Shown: positions 1 through 9,384, numbered from the stretch's first letter. The stretch is 51,440 nt of DNA from an uncultured Paracoccaceae bacterium (GCA_947495295.1 CANLYJ010000011.1:1-51440), one strand, 5' to 3'. The notes: generated by a model from the sequence alone, not told the origin. A program made the numbers and translations.

Positions 1-228
1 GACTGCTTCTGACAAATGCACAAATCAGACCAAAAAGGACTTGCTATGCAGGAGCCATCCACACAAGCCATTCGCTGCATTCGCGAAATCTTAGGATGCT
101 CGAACTACCTGTCCGCGGGACTTTGCGGCTATTTGTTGGGATCAATGACATGTCTGCTTACGGTGCTTTACTGTCATTTGGGAGGGCCATACTGTTATGG
201 TCTTGTACTTAGCGTGGGAGACGAGGGA

Positions 229-798
229 ATGGCTATGGTTCGGTGGCAAGACTGGGAAGGTCATGGACTTGAGCATTGTTTCTGCCGTGAGAACGCCGAG
301 GGCTTGGTTCTTGAGGGCGTTGTCGCCGGAACCCGCCTTGGTGCATATGGCGGGCACTACATTGTCCGTACCGATCCCCTTTTCAGAACGCGCGAAGTCC
401 GAGTCAAATATGTCGGTGGTCCAAGTCTGCATGTAGAATCCGATGGTGAAGGAAACTGGCGCGATATGATTGCACCCAAAACGCTGTCAGCCTTGGATGG
501 CTGTCTTGACGTTGATGTTGGTATCACTCCTGCCACAAACACTTTGCCCATTAAACGGTTGAAACTGCGGGCAGAGGAGAGTCGAGGCATCGTAGTCGCT
601 TATGTTCCTCTCCCCGATCAGGTCAAGGGAGATTTTTTGCCCCTACGTGCAGAGCAACGCTATACCTGCCTGGAACGGGAACGTCGCTATCGCTATGAGG
701 GTTTGTTCAGGGCATTTACGGCTGAGCTCGAAATTGACGCAGCTGGTCTCGTGCTGGACTATCCGGACACCTTTCGACGGGTTGCAGTTTCTGACTAA
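229..798 (+). CDS. Putative glycolipid-binding family protein (PF06475-like)
   Basis: This 189-residue soluble protein matches the pattern of the putative glycolipid-binding family as I remember it. It has an N-terminal W-x2-W/G-LEH segment, a central CLDVDVGITP-ATNTLPIKRL block at residues 92-111, and a C-terminal D-x2-GLVLDYP segment near residues 170-180. No signal peptide or membrane segment is visible. I chose the ATG at 229 because a purine-rich GGGAGACGAGGGA precedes it and the conserved part begins directly there. The same frame stays open back to 16, but that extension does not look like the family. Its biochemical role is unknown. It lies in the accessory-looking stretch before the tRNA-Ala and has no operon partner in view. 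The family call is fairly firm, the function is not. Confidence 0.7.
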   Translation: MAMVRWQDWEGHGLEHCFCRENAEGLVLEGVVAGTRLGAYGGHYIVRTDPLFRTREVRVKYVGGPSLHVESDGEGNWRDMIAPKTLSALDGCLDVDVGITPATNTLPIKRLKLRAEESRGIVVAYVPLPDQVKGDFLPLRAEQRYTCLERERRYRYEGLFRAFTAELEIDAAGLVLDYPDTFRRVAVSD

Positions 799-1229
799 AG
801 AAAGGCAGTTTTTCTTCGTTTCTGCCGTTTATGCGTCGTGCAGCATTCTTCGCTCTGGGCTCTTCGCGGCCATTAAGTCCGTCGCAGCATGTTTGCCTCG
901 TGCGTTACTGAGACCTCTGCGAGGACGGCCCTAAGCTGCCGTTCATTAGACGTCTTGGATGCTGCAGATGCAGCCCAATTAGCTGCCATTGCCCTTGGCT
1001 CGTCAATCTGGTTCTAGGTGGCTGGATCCAACAAGCACAGGCCCAAACCGAAGGCCTTCTGACTTCTAGTCCCGTAGAGGATGCTTTCACCCGATTGCCC
1101 GCCAATCGTTAATTACTGTAGACGAAAAATCTAACAAGGACGTCACAATAATCGTACAGTCGAAGGGGTCACTCGCTACAGTTGACTTATGCTTTGAGCC
1201 GGGGTGTAAAAACTTGACACCACCAATCT
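799..1229. other. Gene-free stretch
   Basis: No convincing gene is visible in these 431 bases. The short open frames here have no recognisable motifs and poor start contexts. A small inverted repeat, GGTGT-N9-ACACC (about 1202-1220), lies just downstream of the RES-family remnant on the minus strand. It could act as a weak terminator hairpin or be the end of a decayed mobile element. The stretch resembles decayed intergenic sequence of a variable region. Confidence 0.4.
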
Positions 1230-1832
1230 TCAATAAGCTTCCTCTTCGTGCATTCCCATAAAAATACGAGAAGTGCTGACCTGTACGCCTTCAATGACTT
1301 GAGTTGTAAGGCTATCCTTGACGACCTCTAGTGTAGGAGGTCGCTGTTTCTTACCGCGGATGTGTCGGTTTCGCTTCGGCTCAAGCGCTTTGACTCTGGC
1401 AGCATCACCAAACAGGACGATATTTTTTCCTGCACTGTTTTGCGCCGAGCGAAAGATAATTCCTTCTACCGTTCTTTCTTGGCCTTTATGTTTAAAGCGA
1501 TGCAGATGGACCAAATACTCGGCTACTACCTGTGTTGGAATGTAGTCTAGGTGCTCGTCACCCGGCAGACATGGTTGCGAAATTTCATTCATGAACTCAG
1601 CCATGAAGCCCCACAGGCTAAGACGCTTGTTATGAGTCTTAGCAAAGATATTCAGTGCTTTTGGCGGGCGTTCAAATTTGGTTGTATCCAAGACGACCAC
1701 TGGTCTAGCAAATTCAAACTGCGCTGCCATAATTGTCTCTCCGACGGCGGGCCTTAGCTCCGCCAGTGCGGTTTCCAAATCAAAAGCTCCATAAAACGAA
1801 GGTATCCCTGACGGGTTCATTCTTCCCGGCAT
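1230..1832 (-). pseudogene. RES-domain toxin homologue, N-terminus lost at an IS junction
   Basis: The 200 residues read as a RES-domain protein (PF08808), the toxin part of many Xre/RES toxin-antitoxin pairs; characterised RES toxins degrade NAD+. The name-giving polar residues are visible: Arg4 in PGRMNP, Glu25 in TALAELRP and Ser129 in GIIFRSAQN. Also visible are FYGAF at 13-17 and the IPTQVVAEYL segment near 98-107. Family members normally have several dozen residues before the GRMNP motif. Here the frame begins exactly where a truncated IS1182-type transposase frame ends, so the N-terminus appears to have been removed. No Xre antitoxin gene is adjacent. An ATG at 1832 could still start a shortened product, but I treat it as a gene remnant. 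Confidence 0.7.
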
Positions 1833-2999
1833 TCTGTCGGGCGTCTTCAGTTTCTTCGCGGCTGATCTTGCGCGCGTCAGCGTTCGGGCAACATTTGGGT
1901 TTGGATGGGCAGGCCTGACAGACTTCCTTCAATGCGCGATAACGCGCCGTACCCTTGCCGGTTGGGCCGCGGTCCGGGTCTGAGTAGTTGCGACGGAATT
2001 GCCTGAGGGCATGTCCTTCTGGGCAAATGTACTGGTCGTTCTCTACATCCCATTCGAAGTCAGCACGGGTCCAGGTTCCATCGTTGCGACCGGATTCGTC
2101 GAACACCGGGATATGCGGTGCAATCTTGCGATCCACCAGCCAACCGAGAAGCGGCCCGGTCCCGTATGCAGTGTCGGCGATCAGCCGTTCGGGATGCAGA
2201 TCGAACCGTTCCTTCACCGGTTTCAACATGGTTTTGGTTGATCCGACTTCGGCCTGTCGAATGGAACGCGTGGCTTCCACATCGACGATCACCCCGTGAT
2301 CGGTGTCGATCAGGTAATTGTCGGAATAGCTAAAGAATGCTGGGCCTTTGCGGGCTGCCGTCCATTGGCTCGCCGGATCGGAATGCGAGGTGAACTTTGG
2401 CTGCACTTCGCTGGCCGCGCCGGAGGCTGCCTCGTCCAGCGTGTCGAGATACTCACGCACGGCACGGGGTGCATCTGCGGGATCGATGCTCGCCGTGTCC
2501 CACTCTTCCTTCGGTGTCGAGTTCTGCTTATTGGCATCTGCTTCGATCAGGCTGGCGTCGATGGCCATGCGCTGGCCGCTGACCAGACCTTCTTCAATGC
2601 AGCGGGCAACGGTCGTCTCAAACAGATGACGCAGCAGTTCGCTCTCTCGGAAACGCCCATGTCGGTTCTTCGAGAATGTGGAGTGATCCGGCACCCGGTC
2701 GTTTAGATCGAGACGGCAAAACCAGCGGTAGGCCAGATTCAGATGCACCTCTTCACACAGACGCCGTTCGGATCGAATGCCGAAACAGTAGCCAACAGCA
2801 GCATACGGATCAGCAGTTCAGGACCGATCGACGGACGCCCGGTGTGGCTGTAGAAATCCGCGAGGTACGACCGAATGCTGCTCAAATCGACAAAGCGATC
2901 AATCGACCGCAACAGGTGATTTTGCGGAACATGGTCCTCCAGCGAGAACTCATAAAACAGCGCCGCCTGTGCTTCCTGCTTCGGTCCCATCATCACCAA
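1780..2999 (-). pseudogene. IS1182-family transposase, frameshifted and C-terminally truncated
   Basis: Two frames together give one transposase. The N-terminal piece (2999-2739) has the typical YEFSLEDHVPQNHLLRSID opening and reaches LLIRMLLLA. It then loses frame, and the continuation read one base off (GYCFGIRSERRLCEEVHLN) leads into the second piece (2748 downward), which has LNDRVPDHSTFSKNR. One missing base near 2790 explains this. The first two catalytic aspartates are visible in MAIDASLIEAD and LIADTAYGTG. The usual C-terminal RKKVEMLFAHLK segment with the catalytic Glu is absent, because the frame runs into RES-gene sequence and stops at 1780. The element should therefore be unable to transpose itself. 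Confidence 0.8.
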
Positions 3000-3075
3000 C
3001 CCCTCCCTATAGGAAGAATTGAATCAGCGACTTACGCGGCAATCAAGGAAGAGTTTTTCAACAAAATACGCCGAG
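1836..3075 (-). mobile_element. IS1182-like insertion sequence, truncated at its 3' end (limits approximate)
   Basis: The segment carries a DDE transposase of the IS1182 type on the minus strand. The left limit is set where transposase similarity stops and the RES-family frame begins (about 1836). The right limit is a guess: the transposase starts near 2999 and the IS leader probably includes the GAGTTTTTCAAC sequence near 3051-3062. I could not identify terminal inverted repeats or a target-site duplication, and the left terminal repeat is probably missing along with the transposase C-terminus. The element sits about 300 bp from the 3' end of tRNA-Ala. Confidence 0.6.
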
Positions 3076-3366
3076 GGTGTCGATGATCACCATGTGTGCG
3101 CCCATGGAATCCAATGTCCCGTTTGGGCTGCGCAAAGCAATCTGGCAGAAATCGTCATATTGCAGTGTCGAGCCTTGATCTCAGAAATGCTGCACCAAGC
3201 AAAATGATCTTACGGAGGGTTTCGCCGAAAAACGCTCCACAGCGCACTTCGCACTCAAAGGCCTAGACATGGAGTCAATTCGCGCTGAAACTGCGCGAAC
3301 CCCAACAAATGGAAGAACTATGCTGAACAAATGGAAAGATTACGATGAATGCACCATTAAGAGATA
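3076..3366. other. Gene-free stretch between IS and tRNA-Ala
   Basis: No gene is visible here. The sequence is more AT-rich than the housekeeping genes to the right. It may contain remnants of mobile DNA inserted near the 3' end of the tRNA-Ala gene. I looked for a second copy of the tRNA 3' end (an attachment-site repeat) between 1 and 3366 and saw none. Confidence 0.35.
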
Positions 3367-3442
<76 letters not shown>

Positions 3443-3547
3443 ATCTGTGGCGGTGTTGACCGCCTGGGTGCAACATCTCTGCTGCGATGTGCTGTCTATG
3501 CAGCCAGTCGACCGAGATCAAGTAGAAATCGGTCGGCAGATCACGCT

Positions 3548-3874
3548 TTATTCGTCGTCGTTGGTCGCGACATCGGCCAGTTCGTCCAGTGACACGGTAT
3601 CGTCGTCGTCATCATCTTCCAGCACGTCATCACCAAGGTCCACATCTTCGCTGTCGTCGTCATCGTCCAGCACCAGATCGTCGTCCTCGGTCGTCTCTTT
3701 CATCTTTTTGCTCTGCGCGTCTTCGGCATCCGCGACCATTGTGCGGGTCTTGGATGTGTCCACCGTCACCTCGTTCCCGGTATAGGGGCTGATGATCGGC
3801 GTCGCGTTCAGGTCGTAAAAGCGTTTGCCGGTTTCGGGGCAAAGGCGCTTTGTGCCCCACTCTTCCTTAGGCAT
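3548..3874 (-). CDS. TIGR02300/FYDLN-acid family protein
   Basis: This 108-residue protein has the family signature near its N-terminus: WGTKRLCPETGKRFYDLN (residues 6-23), followed by a short basic/polar linker. The C-terminal half (about 62-108) is extremely acidic, with runs of four to six aspartates. The family is widespread in Alphaproteobacteria and has no established function. The lone Cys and the CPxxGxxFYDL pattern resemble half of a zinc ribbon. No signal peptide is present. The gene lies just upstream of the tRNA-Ala on the same strand, about 105 bp away, and could be cotranscribed with it. Family identification is firm, role unknown. Confidence 0.9.
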   Translation of the reverse strand: MPKEEWGTKRLCPETGKRFYDLNATPIISPYTGNEVTVDTSKTRTMVADAEDAQSKKMKETTEDDDLVLDDDDDSEDVDLGDDVLEDDDDDDTVSLDELADVATNDDE

Positions 3875-3985
3875 AGGCTATCCCTTCAAAATCTTGCTCG
3901 GACCCTTGCGGGTGATCGGTGCCAACTGCCATAAGCAGCGGGGCGTGTCAAAGCCTTTGGCACATCACAATATGAGTAGTTGGAT

Positions 3986-4675
3986 ATGGGCCGACATACC
4001 CTTGAAGGCAACCCCCCGATTGAGGTCACTTTGCGCCGTTCTGGCCGGGCCAAACGGTTATCGCTGCGTATTTCGCGTCTGGATGGGCGGGTGACCCTGA
4101 CCATGCCCGTACATGCGCCGGCCCGAGAGGGTGTCGCGTTTCTGGAAGCGCGCGAAAGCTGGTTGCGCGGACATCTGGGCCAGATCGCCCCGGCCGACCC
4201 GGTGCAGATCGGGGGCACGGTCCTGTATCAGGGGCAACCGGTGCCTATCTTGCAGGATCCTGATGCACGCCCTGCATTGGGAGAAGAGGGCATTGTGCTG
4301 CGTGCTGCTGACAAGGTCGGCCCGCGGGTGCGGGCATTGTTGAAAGGGCGCGCGCGCGACCACCTGGCGCAAGCTTCGGATGCGTTTTCCGCCCGGCTTG
4401 GGCACCGCTACACCCGGTTGACTTTGCGCGACACGCGGTCGCGCTGGGGATCGTGCAGCAGTCAGGGTGCCTTGATGTATTCATGGCGTCTGATCATGGC
4501 CCCGCCAGAGGTGTTGCATTACGTGGCAGCGCATGAGGTCGCCCATTTGGTCGAGATGAACCACGCCCCTGCATTCTGGGCTGTGGTGGCCCGGCTGATG
4601 CCCGATTACCAGGCCCATCGTGACTGGTTGCGCACCAATGGGGATCAGCTGCACCGGGTAGATTTCGGCGATTGA
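3986..4675 (+). CDS. M48-like YgjP/SprT-type metallopeptidase (DUF45)
   Basis: This 229-residue protein has a zinc-protease signature, HEVAH, at 183-187 and a third likely ligand in NHAPAFW about six residues further on. This is typical of the YgjP-like/DUF45 (PF01863) family. The segment TRSRWGSCSS-x-GALMYSWRL (about 148-168) is also a family hallmark. I prefer the ATG at 3986 over a TTG two codons upstream. No signal peptide or membrane helix is seen, so it is probably cytoplasmic. The physiological substrate is unknown. A GntR-type gene follows 31 bp later on the same strand. Confidence 0.88.
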   Translation: MGRHTLEGNPPIEVTLRRSGRAKRLSLRISRLDGRVTLTMPVHAPAREGVAFLEARESWLRGHLGQIAPADPVQIGGTVLYQGQPVPILQDPDARPALGEEGIVLRAADKVGPRVRALLKGRARDHLAQASDAFSARLGHRYTRLTLRDTRSRWGSCSSQGALMYSWRLIMAPPEVLHYVAAHEVAHLVEMNHAPAFWAVVARLMPDYQAHRDWLRTNGDQLHRVDFGD

Positions 4676-4706
4676 CGCCGCCTGCGATGCTGCCCACAAA
4701 TGGCGC

Positions 4707-5357
4707 ATGATGATCCAACCTCGCCCTGTCGATCCGACAACGGCCGCGCATGAGCGGGTGTATCGGGCGTTGCGCACCCGGATCATGCATGGCGAAATTG
4801 GACCGGGTGAGGCGCTGACCCTGCGCGGGATCGGCAAGACCTATGACGTGTCCATGACCCCGGCCCGCGAGGCAGTGCGCCGCCTTGTCGCGGAAGGTGC
4901 GCTGTTTCTGTCATCATCAGGCCGCGTGTCCACCCCCGGTTTGTCAAATGAACGCATTGAGGAACTGGCGAGCTTGCGTGCGATGCTGGAGCCTGAACTG
5001 GCCTCGCGTTCTCTGCCACGGGCGCATTTTGCCCTGATCGAACGGTTGGAGGCGATCAATCAGGGGGTCAGCCAGATGGTGGCCCGTCATGATGCGTCGG
5101 GCTATATCCGGATGAATTTGGAGTTTCACCGTACCCTGTATCTGCGCGCGCAGGCACCTGCCATGCTGGCCATCGCGGAAACCGTCTGGTTGCAGCTTGG
5201 CCCGACCATGCGCGCCCTTTATGGTCGTCTGAACCGCAAGGAGCCGCCTTATCACCACAAGATGATCCTGTCCGCGCTCAAGGCGGGTGATGAGCCGGGG
5301 CTGCGTCTGGCTGTGCGGTCGGACGTCACGCAAGGGCTGCGCATGTTGAAGGGGTAG
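4707..5357 (+). CDS. GntR family transcriptional regulator, FCD (FadR-like) type
   Basis: The 216-residue protein has a winged helix-turn-helix at about 12-78 (TAAHERVYRALRTRIMHGEI, LRGIGKTYDVSMTPAREAVRRL). An all-helical FCD ligand-binding domain follows at about 90-212. Metal/ligand-binding candidates are Asp and His in GYIRMNLEFHRTLY and the later YHHKMILSALKAGD segment. FCD regulators usually sense small carboxylates or acyl derivatives and bind short palindromes. It may be cotranscribed with the metallopeptidase upstream. It is the only FCD regulator in the window, so it is one candidate, unproven, for the TGTGATCACA palindromes before suc and sdh. No such palindrome precedes this gene itself. 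It converges with the next gene, 6 bp between stops. Confidence 0.9.
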   Translation: MMIQPRPVDPTTAAHERVYRALRTRIMHGEIGPGEALTLRGIGKTYDVSMTPAREAVRRLVAEGALFLSSSGRVSTPGLSNERIEELASLRAMLEPELASRSLPRAHFALIERLEAINQGVSQMVARHDASGYIRMNLEFHRTLYLRAQAPAMLAIAETVWLQLGPTMRALYGRLNRKEPPYHHKMILSALKAGDEPGLRLAVRSDVTQGLRMLKG

Positions 5358-5363
5358 GTGCGC

Positions 5364-6224
5364 CTATTCGGGGTTGGCCTCGCGGTCGGCAAATGCCTCG
5401 TACAGGACGCGCCGGAAATCCTCGGCTGGTATGCCCAGCCCATGTGCCAGATCAGTTGCGAATTCATACTCTGCCGGGAGCATACGATCACCGGCCATGG
5501 TGATGTAAAGGACGCCAAGCAACATCGTATCTTTTTCGCGGTCCCGCAGACCTTTCCCGAAGTCGATGTAATCCTGCTGTGACAGGTTGACATGGACCCG
5601 ATCCGACAGCCGCATGATATCCGCGGCTGCATAGTCACGTCGTGCCAGTCGTTTCATGATGCGCCCGATCAAGCGCACCTCGCGCGACGACACCAACCCA
5701 TCACATTTCGCCGCATGGCACAGCGCCGAAAGGATTCTGTTCGCGGCTTTTTTTCGCATCGGGGCGTCTGCATTGAGGCCCAGCAATGATTTCAACCGTT
5801 TGAAAATCACGATGATCAGGAACAGGCTGACAACGATCAGGACCCCATAGGTCCGTAAATTCCGTTCAAAGCTGTTATGCGCCACCGAAGGGATACTGGG
5901 ATCGATCAATTCGAGCGATTGCGCGGTTTCCATCTGATCGGTACTGAATTCGCGGATTTCGGACCCGGCGCAAGCCTCATTTGCCAGGACGTAGCCGACC
6001 ACGTCATCGGTTATCGAATATCCGAATACGTCGACGCCTCTGGTGCGGTAGCAAAGCGACATCATCCCCTCGCTTTCGCTGGGAATGTCGGTCGGGGCAA
6101 CAAATTCAAGATCGGTGACGTCAAACTCGACCGGAGAATACGCCCAAAGATCGTCCAGCGTGAACGCGGTGGCCGGTGTGCCAAAAACAAGCAGCACAAG
6201 CAAAACGACAATCGGGTTTTTCAT
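5364..6224 (-). CDS. Membrane-anchored protein with TerB-like C-terminal domain
   Basis: The 286-residue protein begins with a signal peptide (MKNPIVVLLVLLVFGTPATA, cleavage near 20-21). A periplasmic segment of about 100 residues with two cysteines follows (CYRTRG and ANEACAG, a possible disulfide). Next come one transmembrane helix near 125-142 (YGVLIVVSLFLIIVIF) and a cytoplasmic helical domain. That domain, about 155-280, has the AANRILSALCHAAKCDGLVSSREV pattern typical of TerB-like domains. I chose the ATG at 6224 rather than 6254 because the signal peptide begins there. Function is unknown; the TerB-like call is moderate. Confidence 0.7.
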   Translation of the reverse strand: MKNPIVVLLVLLVFGTPATAFTLDDLWAYSPVEFDVTDLEFVAPTDIPSESEGMMSLCYRTRGVDVFGYSITDDVVGYVLANEACAGSEIREFSTDQMETAQSLELIDPSIPSVAHNSFERNLRTYGVLIVVSLFLIIVIFKRLKSLLGLNADAPMRKKAANRILSALCHAAKCDGLVSSREVRLIGRIMKRLARRDYAAADIMRLSDRVHVNLSQQDYIDFGKGLRDREKDTMLLGVLYITMAGDRMLPAEYEFATDLAHGLGIPAEDFRRVLYEAFADREANPE

Positions 6225-6435
6225 CAAGATCTCAGAAGATTTACTGGGTACCATGCGTGTAGAATGAACAATTGTGGCGGAGTTGTGTTACTTTAAGCGC
6301 TTGTCTGGGGCAATTGTCATTTTACGCCATATTTCGCCGGATCATTGGTGCGTGTGACACAATTACGCTCCATTCTTGCCACTCTGCCATGTACAATCCG
6401 CCCACGAGCAGCACATTTTTGGGTAAACAGCCACA

Positions 6436-7491
6436 ATGGAATTGATTTCTGGATTTTTTGCGCAGGCCTTTGAACTTGTCAGCAGGCAGTTCTGGGCGTT
6501 GCTTTCGACGCCCATCAACCCAAGTACGCGCCTGTTCTGGTTGTATCTGGTTTGTGCTGCGGTTGTTGCGCTTGGGGTGTATTATCTGGGGCGTAAGGGA
6601 TCTGACGTACAGTCGGACAAGTCAGGCGGGTTTATAGCGTTTCTTTTTCCCAAATCTGTGTGGGACAATCCATCTGCATGGCTGGACCTGAAGTTTTTTG
6701 TCGTCAACCAGTTTACCGGCAAGCTTCTTTACACCGGGTTGACCGTCATAACGATGGGCATGGCGTTCTATTGGGTGACTGGCGGCACAAGTCTTGTCGA
6801 CGTTGTTCGGAGTTCTGAATTGCCGGGTTTGACGGAATTTTTCGTGTCGATCCTATTCATGCTTGTCATGACTGCGATTTCGGATTTCGTGGCCTTTTAC
6901 ATCCATTACCTCCAGCACAAGATCCCGCTTTTGTGGGAATTTCACAAGGTTCACCATAGTCCCGAGGTCATGCATCCGATTTCGAACTATCGTGAACATC
7001 CGGTTGATAACATTGTCTACAAGTTCTGCATTGGTGGCGTTTACGGGAGTGTTCTGGGCGGCGTGAGCGTGACGCTGGGCTACCTGCCCAATATACCGAC
7101 GGTCCTGGGTGTGCCGTTCTTGGTGTTCATGTTCAATATTGGCGGCTATCACCTGCGCCATTCACATGTCTGGCTCCGCTGGCCGGGGCGCTGGTCAATG
7201 GTGTTCCCGTCGCCTGCGCATCACCAAGTACACCATAGCTGCCATCCGGAGCATCTGGACAAGAATTTTGCGTTCCTGTTCCCGATTTGGGATGTTTTGT
7301 TCCGGACGTACCATATGCCGAAGGACAATCGGGACGTGAAGTTTGGAATCCACGGCATGGAGGAGACAGAATACACATCCGTATGGAAACTGTATTCGCT
7401 TCCTTTCCGTAATGTTTTCAGAAAACTAAAGGCCGGGCAGTCCCTGACCGTCAACGAAGAACCGCGCCAGGACGAAGCCGGGCGCGGTTGA
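6436..7491 (+). CDS. Sterol desaturase/fatty acid hydroxylase superfamily membrane enzyme
   Basis: This 351-residue integral membrane protein has the histidine clusters of di-iron hydroxylases/desaturases: HYLQH (about 157-161), HKVHH (about 170-174) with a nearby EH, HLRHSH (about 240-245) and HHQVHH (about 262-267). Hydrophobic helices lie near 20-50, 95-115, 135-155 and 205-240. Such enzymes hydroxylate or desaturate lipids using O2; which lipid cannot be told. It starts at an ATG 211 bp after a divergent gene and is monocistronic in appearance. Its 3' end converges with lpdA. Confidence 0.88.
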   Translation: MELISGFFAQAFELVSRQFWALLSTPINPSTRLFWLYLVCAAVVALGVYYLGRKGSDVQSDKSGGFIAFLFPKSVWDNPSAWLDLKFFVVNQFTGKLLYTGLTVITMGMAFYWVTGGTSLVDVVRSSELPGLTEFFVSILFMLVMTAISDFVAFYIHYLQHKIPLLWEFHKVHHSPEVMHPISNYREHPVDNIVYKFCIGGVYGSVLGGVSVTLGYLPNIPTVLGVPFLVFMFNIGGYHLRHSHVWLRWPGRWSMVFPSPAHHQVHHSCHPEHLDKNFAFLFPIWDVLFRTYHMPKDNRDVKFGIHGMEETEYTSVWKLYSLPFRNVFRKLKAGQSLTVNEEPRQDEAGRG

Positions 7492-7511
7492 TCAGTCAGG
7501 ACCCTGACCCC

Positions 7512-8900
7512 TTAAGCGTGAATGGCCCCGTCACCACAGGCCAGCGCGGCTTCGCGCACGGCTTCGGAATAGGTTGGATGCGCATGACAAGTGCGTGCGA
7601 GATCCTCGGCGGCGGCACCAAATTCCATGGCGACGCAAATCTCGTGGATCAGGTCGCCCGCCATTGGCCCAATGATATGCGCGCCCAGGATGCGGTCGGT
7701 TTCCTTATCGGCCAGGATTTTCACGAAACCTTCGCCTGAAAAATTCGCTTTCGCCCGTGCATTTCCCATGAAAGGGAACTTGCCAACCTTGTAGGCACGG
7801 CCTTGTTTTTTCAGGCTTTCCTCGGTTTCGCCGACGCTGCCCACTTCGGGGTGCGTGTAGATCACGCCGGGAATCACACCATAATTCACATGTGGATGCT
7901 GGCCTGCGATGCCTTCGGCAACGGCCATGCCTTCATCCTCGGCCTTGTGGGCTAGCATGGGCCCGTCGATGGCATCCCCGATGGCGTAGATGCCAGTGAC
8001 ATTGGTGGCATATTTGGCATCGGTTTTGATCTGGCCACGCTCTGACATTTCAACGCCCAGTGCATCCAGCCCCAGCCCATCGGTGAAGGGTTTGCGCCCT
8101 GTAGCAACGAGGACCGTGTCTGCGGTCAAGCTATGTTCGCTGTCATCCTTGCGGAGTTTATAGGTGACGGTCGCCTTTTTGTTTTTTACGTCAACGCCTT
8201 GGACTGCTGCGCCCATCGTGAATTTCAGACCCTGCTTGGTCAACATGCGTTTGAATTGCTTGGCAATTTCAGCATCCATGCCGGGCGTGATTTCATCAAG
8301 AAATTCAACAACCTGCACCTCTGACCCCAAACGGGCATAGACCGATCCAAGCTCCAGCCCGATCACGCCTGCGCCGATCACAACCAGCGATTTCGGGATT
8401 TTCGGCAATTCCAGCGCGCCGGTGGAGGTCACAACCGTCTTTTCATCAACCTCAACGCCGGGCAGCGATGATGCCTCTGACCCGGAAGCGATGATGATAT
8501 GTTTGGCCTCGTGGATGTCGTCGCCGACTTTGACTTTGCCAGCCTCGGGGATCGCGCCCCATCCTTTGAGCCAGTCTATCTTGTTCTTTTTGAAAAGAAA
8601 TTCGATGCCAGCCGTGTTCTGTCCAATGGTTTTTTCCTTATAGGCCAGCATCTGTTTCCAATCGACAGAGGGGGCTTTGCCCTTCAGGCCCATATCGGCG
8701 AAGTTATGTTCGGCCTCATGCAGCATATGGCTGGCATGCAGCATCGCCTTGGATGGGATGCAGCCGAGATTCAGACATGTCCCGCCAAGGGTCTCGCGCC
8801 CTTCGACACAGGCCACTTTCATGCCCAGTTGGGCGCAGCGAATGGCGCAAACATAGCCGCCGGGGCCGGCACCGATTACGATGACATCATAGCTGGACAT
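7512..8900 (-). CDS. lpdA: Dihydrolipoyl dehydrogenase (E3)
   Basis: The 462-residue flavoprotein reoxidises dihydrolipoamide on E2 subunits, using FAD and NAD+. The FAD-binding GAGPGGY is at 10-16, the redox-active CLNLGC disulfide at 42-47, the NAD-binding [11 protein letters not shown] near 180, and the catalytic HAHPTYSE at the C-terminus (His near 441). Length is normal. AGGAGAACCT precedes the ATG. It lies downstream of sucAB on the same strand but 2 kb away, with small genes between. It most likely serves the 2-oxoglutarate dehydrogenase complex and perhaps other complexes. Confidence 0.97.
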   Translation of the reverse strand: MSSYDVIVIGAGPGGYVCAIRCAQLGMKVACVEGRETLGGTCLNLGCIPSKAMLHASHMLHEAEHNFADMGLKGKAPSVDWKQMLAYKEKTIGQNTAGIEFLFKKNKIDWLKGWGAIPEAGKVKVGDDIHEAKHIIIASGSEASSLPGVEVDEKTVVTSTGALELPKIPKSLVVIGAGVIGLELGSVYARLGSEVQVVEFLDEITPGMDAEIAKQFKRMLTKQGLKFTMGAAVQGVDVKNKKATVTYKLRKDDSEHSLTADTVLVATGRKPFTDGLGLDALGVEMSERGQIKTDAKYATNVTGIYAIGDAIDGPMLAHKAEDEGMAVAEGIAGQHPHVNYGVIPGVIYTHPEVGSVGETEESLKKQGRAYKVGKFPFMGNARAKANFSGEGFVKILADKETDRILGAHIIGPMAGDLIHEICVAMEFGAAAEDLARTCHAHPTYSEAVREAALACGDGAIHA

Positions 8901-8970
8901 AGGTTCTCCTTCGGTCGTTTTTTGGTGTCGGCCTTGCGTCGGACAAACGTCGGCAAAGCGTCGGGCAAGT

Positions 8971-9384
8971 TTATGAAATCAGGGATGATAGTATCATGAG
9001 CATGGTTGAGAGGAACCCCACAAGCCAGATCAATGACCGCCACGGCATAAGGCCAAAGTAATAGGCGGGGATATAGAGGATGCGGGCACCCAGATAGGTC
9101 CAGGCACAGGCGGCCGTCAGCCCGGTGTTCTTGTCGCCCAAGCTGACGACAAGCACCGCGATGGCAAACAGGATCAGCGCCTCAAAATGATTATTGAGCG
9201 CACGCAGCAGGCGGCCGGTTTTGTCGCTCAGCAACTCGCCAAGGGGTTTGCCCAGTCTGCTTTGATCGCGGGGCGACATGGTTTTTGCAGGCCCCAGTTC
9301 AAGATTGGCGGGTACCGCCATCAGTATGAATTGAAATCCCTGCAGCAGGGCGGCGAGGGCGAGGACGGTCAGTTCGGGGGTCAT
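8971..9384 (-). CDS. MAPEG family membrane protein
   Basis: This 137-residue protein has four hydrophobic helices (about 3-22, 58-80, 84-105 and 113-135). It also has the MAPEG pattern: an N-terminal PxNLELG segment, [14 protein letters not shown], and [13 protein letters not shown] near 98-110. Bacterial MAPEG proteins are membrane-bound and related to glutathione transferases, with mostly undefined roles. I chose the ATG at 9384; the longer frame upstream is just overlap with the next gene. It overlaps the stop of the upstream gene by 4 bp (ATGA), so the two are cotranslated, and lpdA follows 70 bp downstream. Confidence 0.88.
   Translation of the reverse strand: MTPELTVLALAALLQGFQFILMAVPANLELGPAKTMSPRDQSRLGKPLGELLSDKTGRLLRALNNHFEALILFAIAVLVVSLGDKNTGLTAACAWTYLGARILYIPAYYFGLMPWRSLIWLVGFLSTMLMILSSLIS

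Noticed and set aside
16..228. N-terminal extension of the first open frame
   Set aside because: It has no family similarity, and a better ribosome binding site precedes the ATG at 229.
602..934. Open frame of 110 codons after the glycolipid-binding gene
   Set aside because: It overlaps the real gene, has no motif and no ribosome binding site.
3447..3785. Serine-rich open frame opposite the FYDLN gene
   Set aside because: It is the antisense reading of the Asp-rich tail; GAC/GAT repeats read as Ser/Thr codons.
7495..7508. GTCAGG-AC-CCTGAC inverted repeat between convergent genes
   Set aside because: Only 6-bp stems with a two-base loop and no T-run; too weak to call a terminator.
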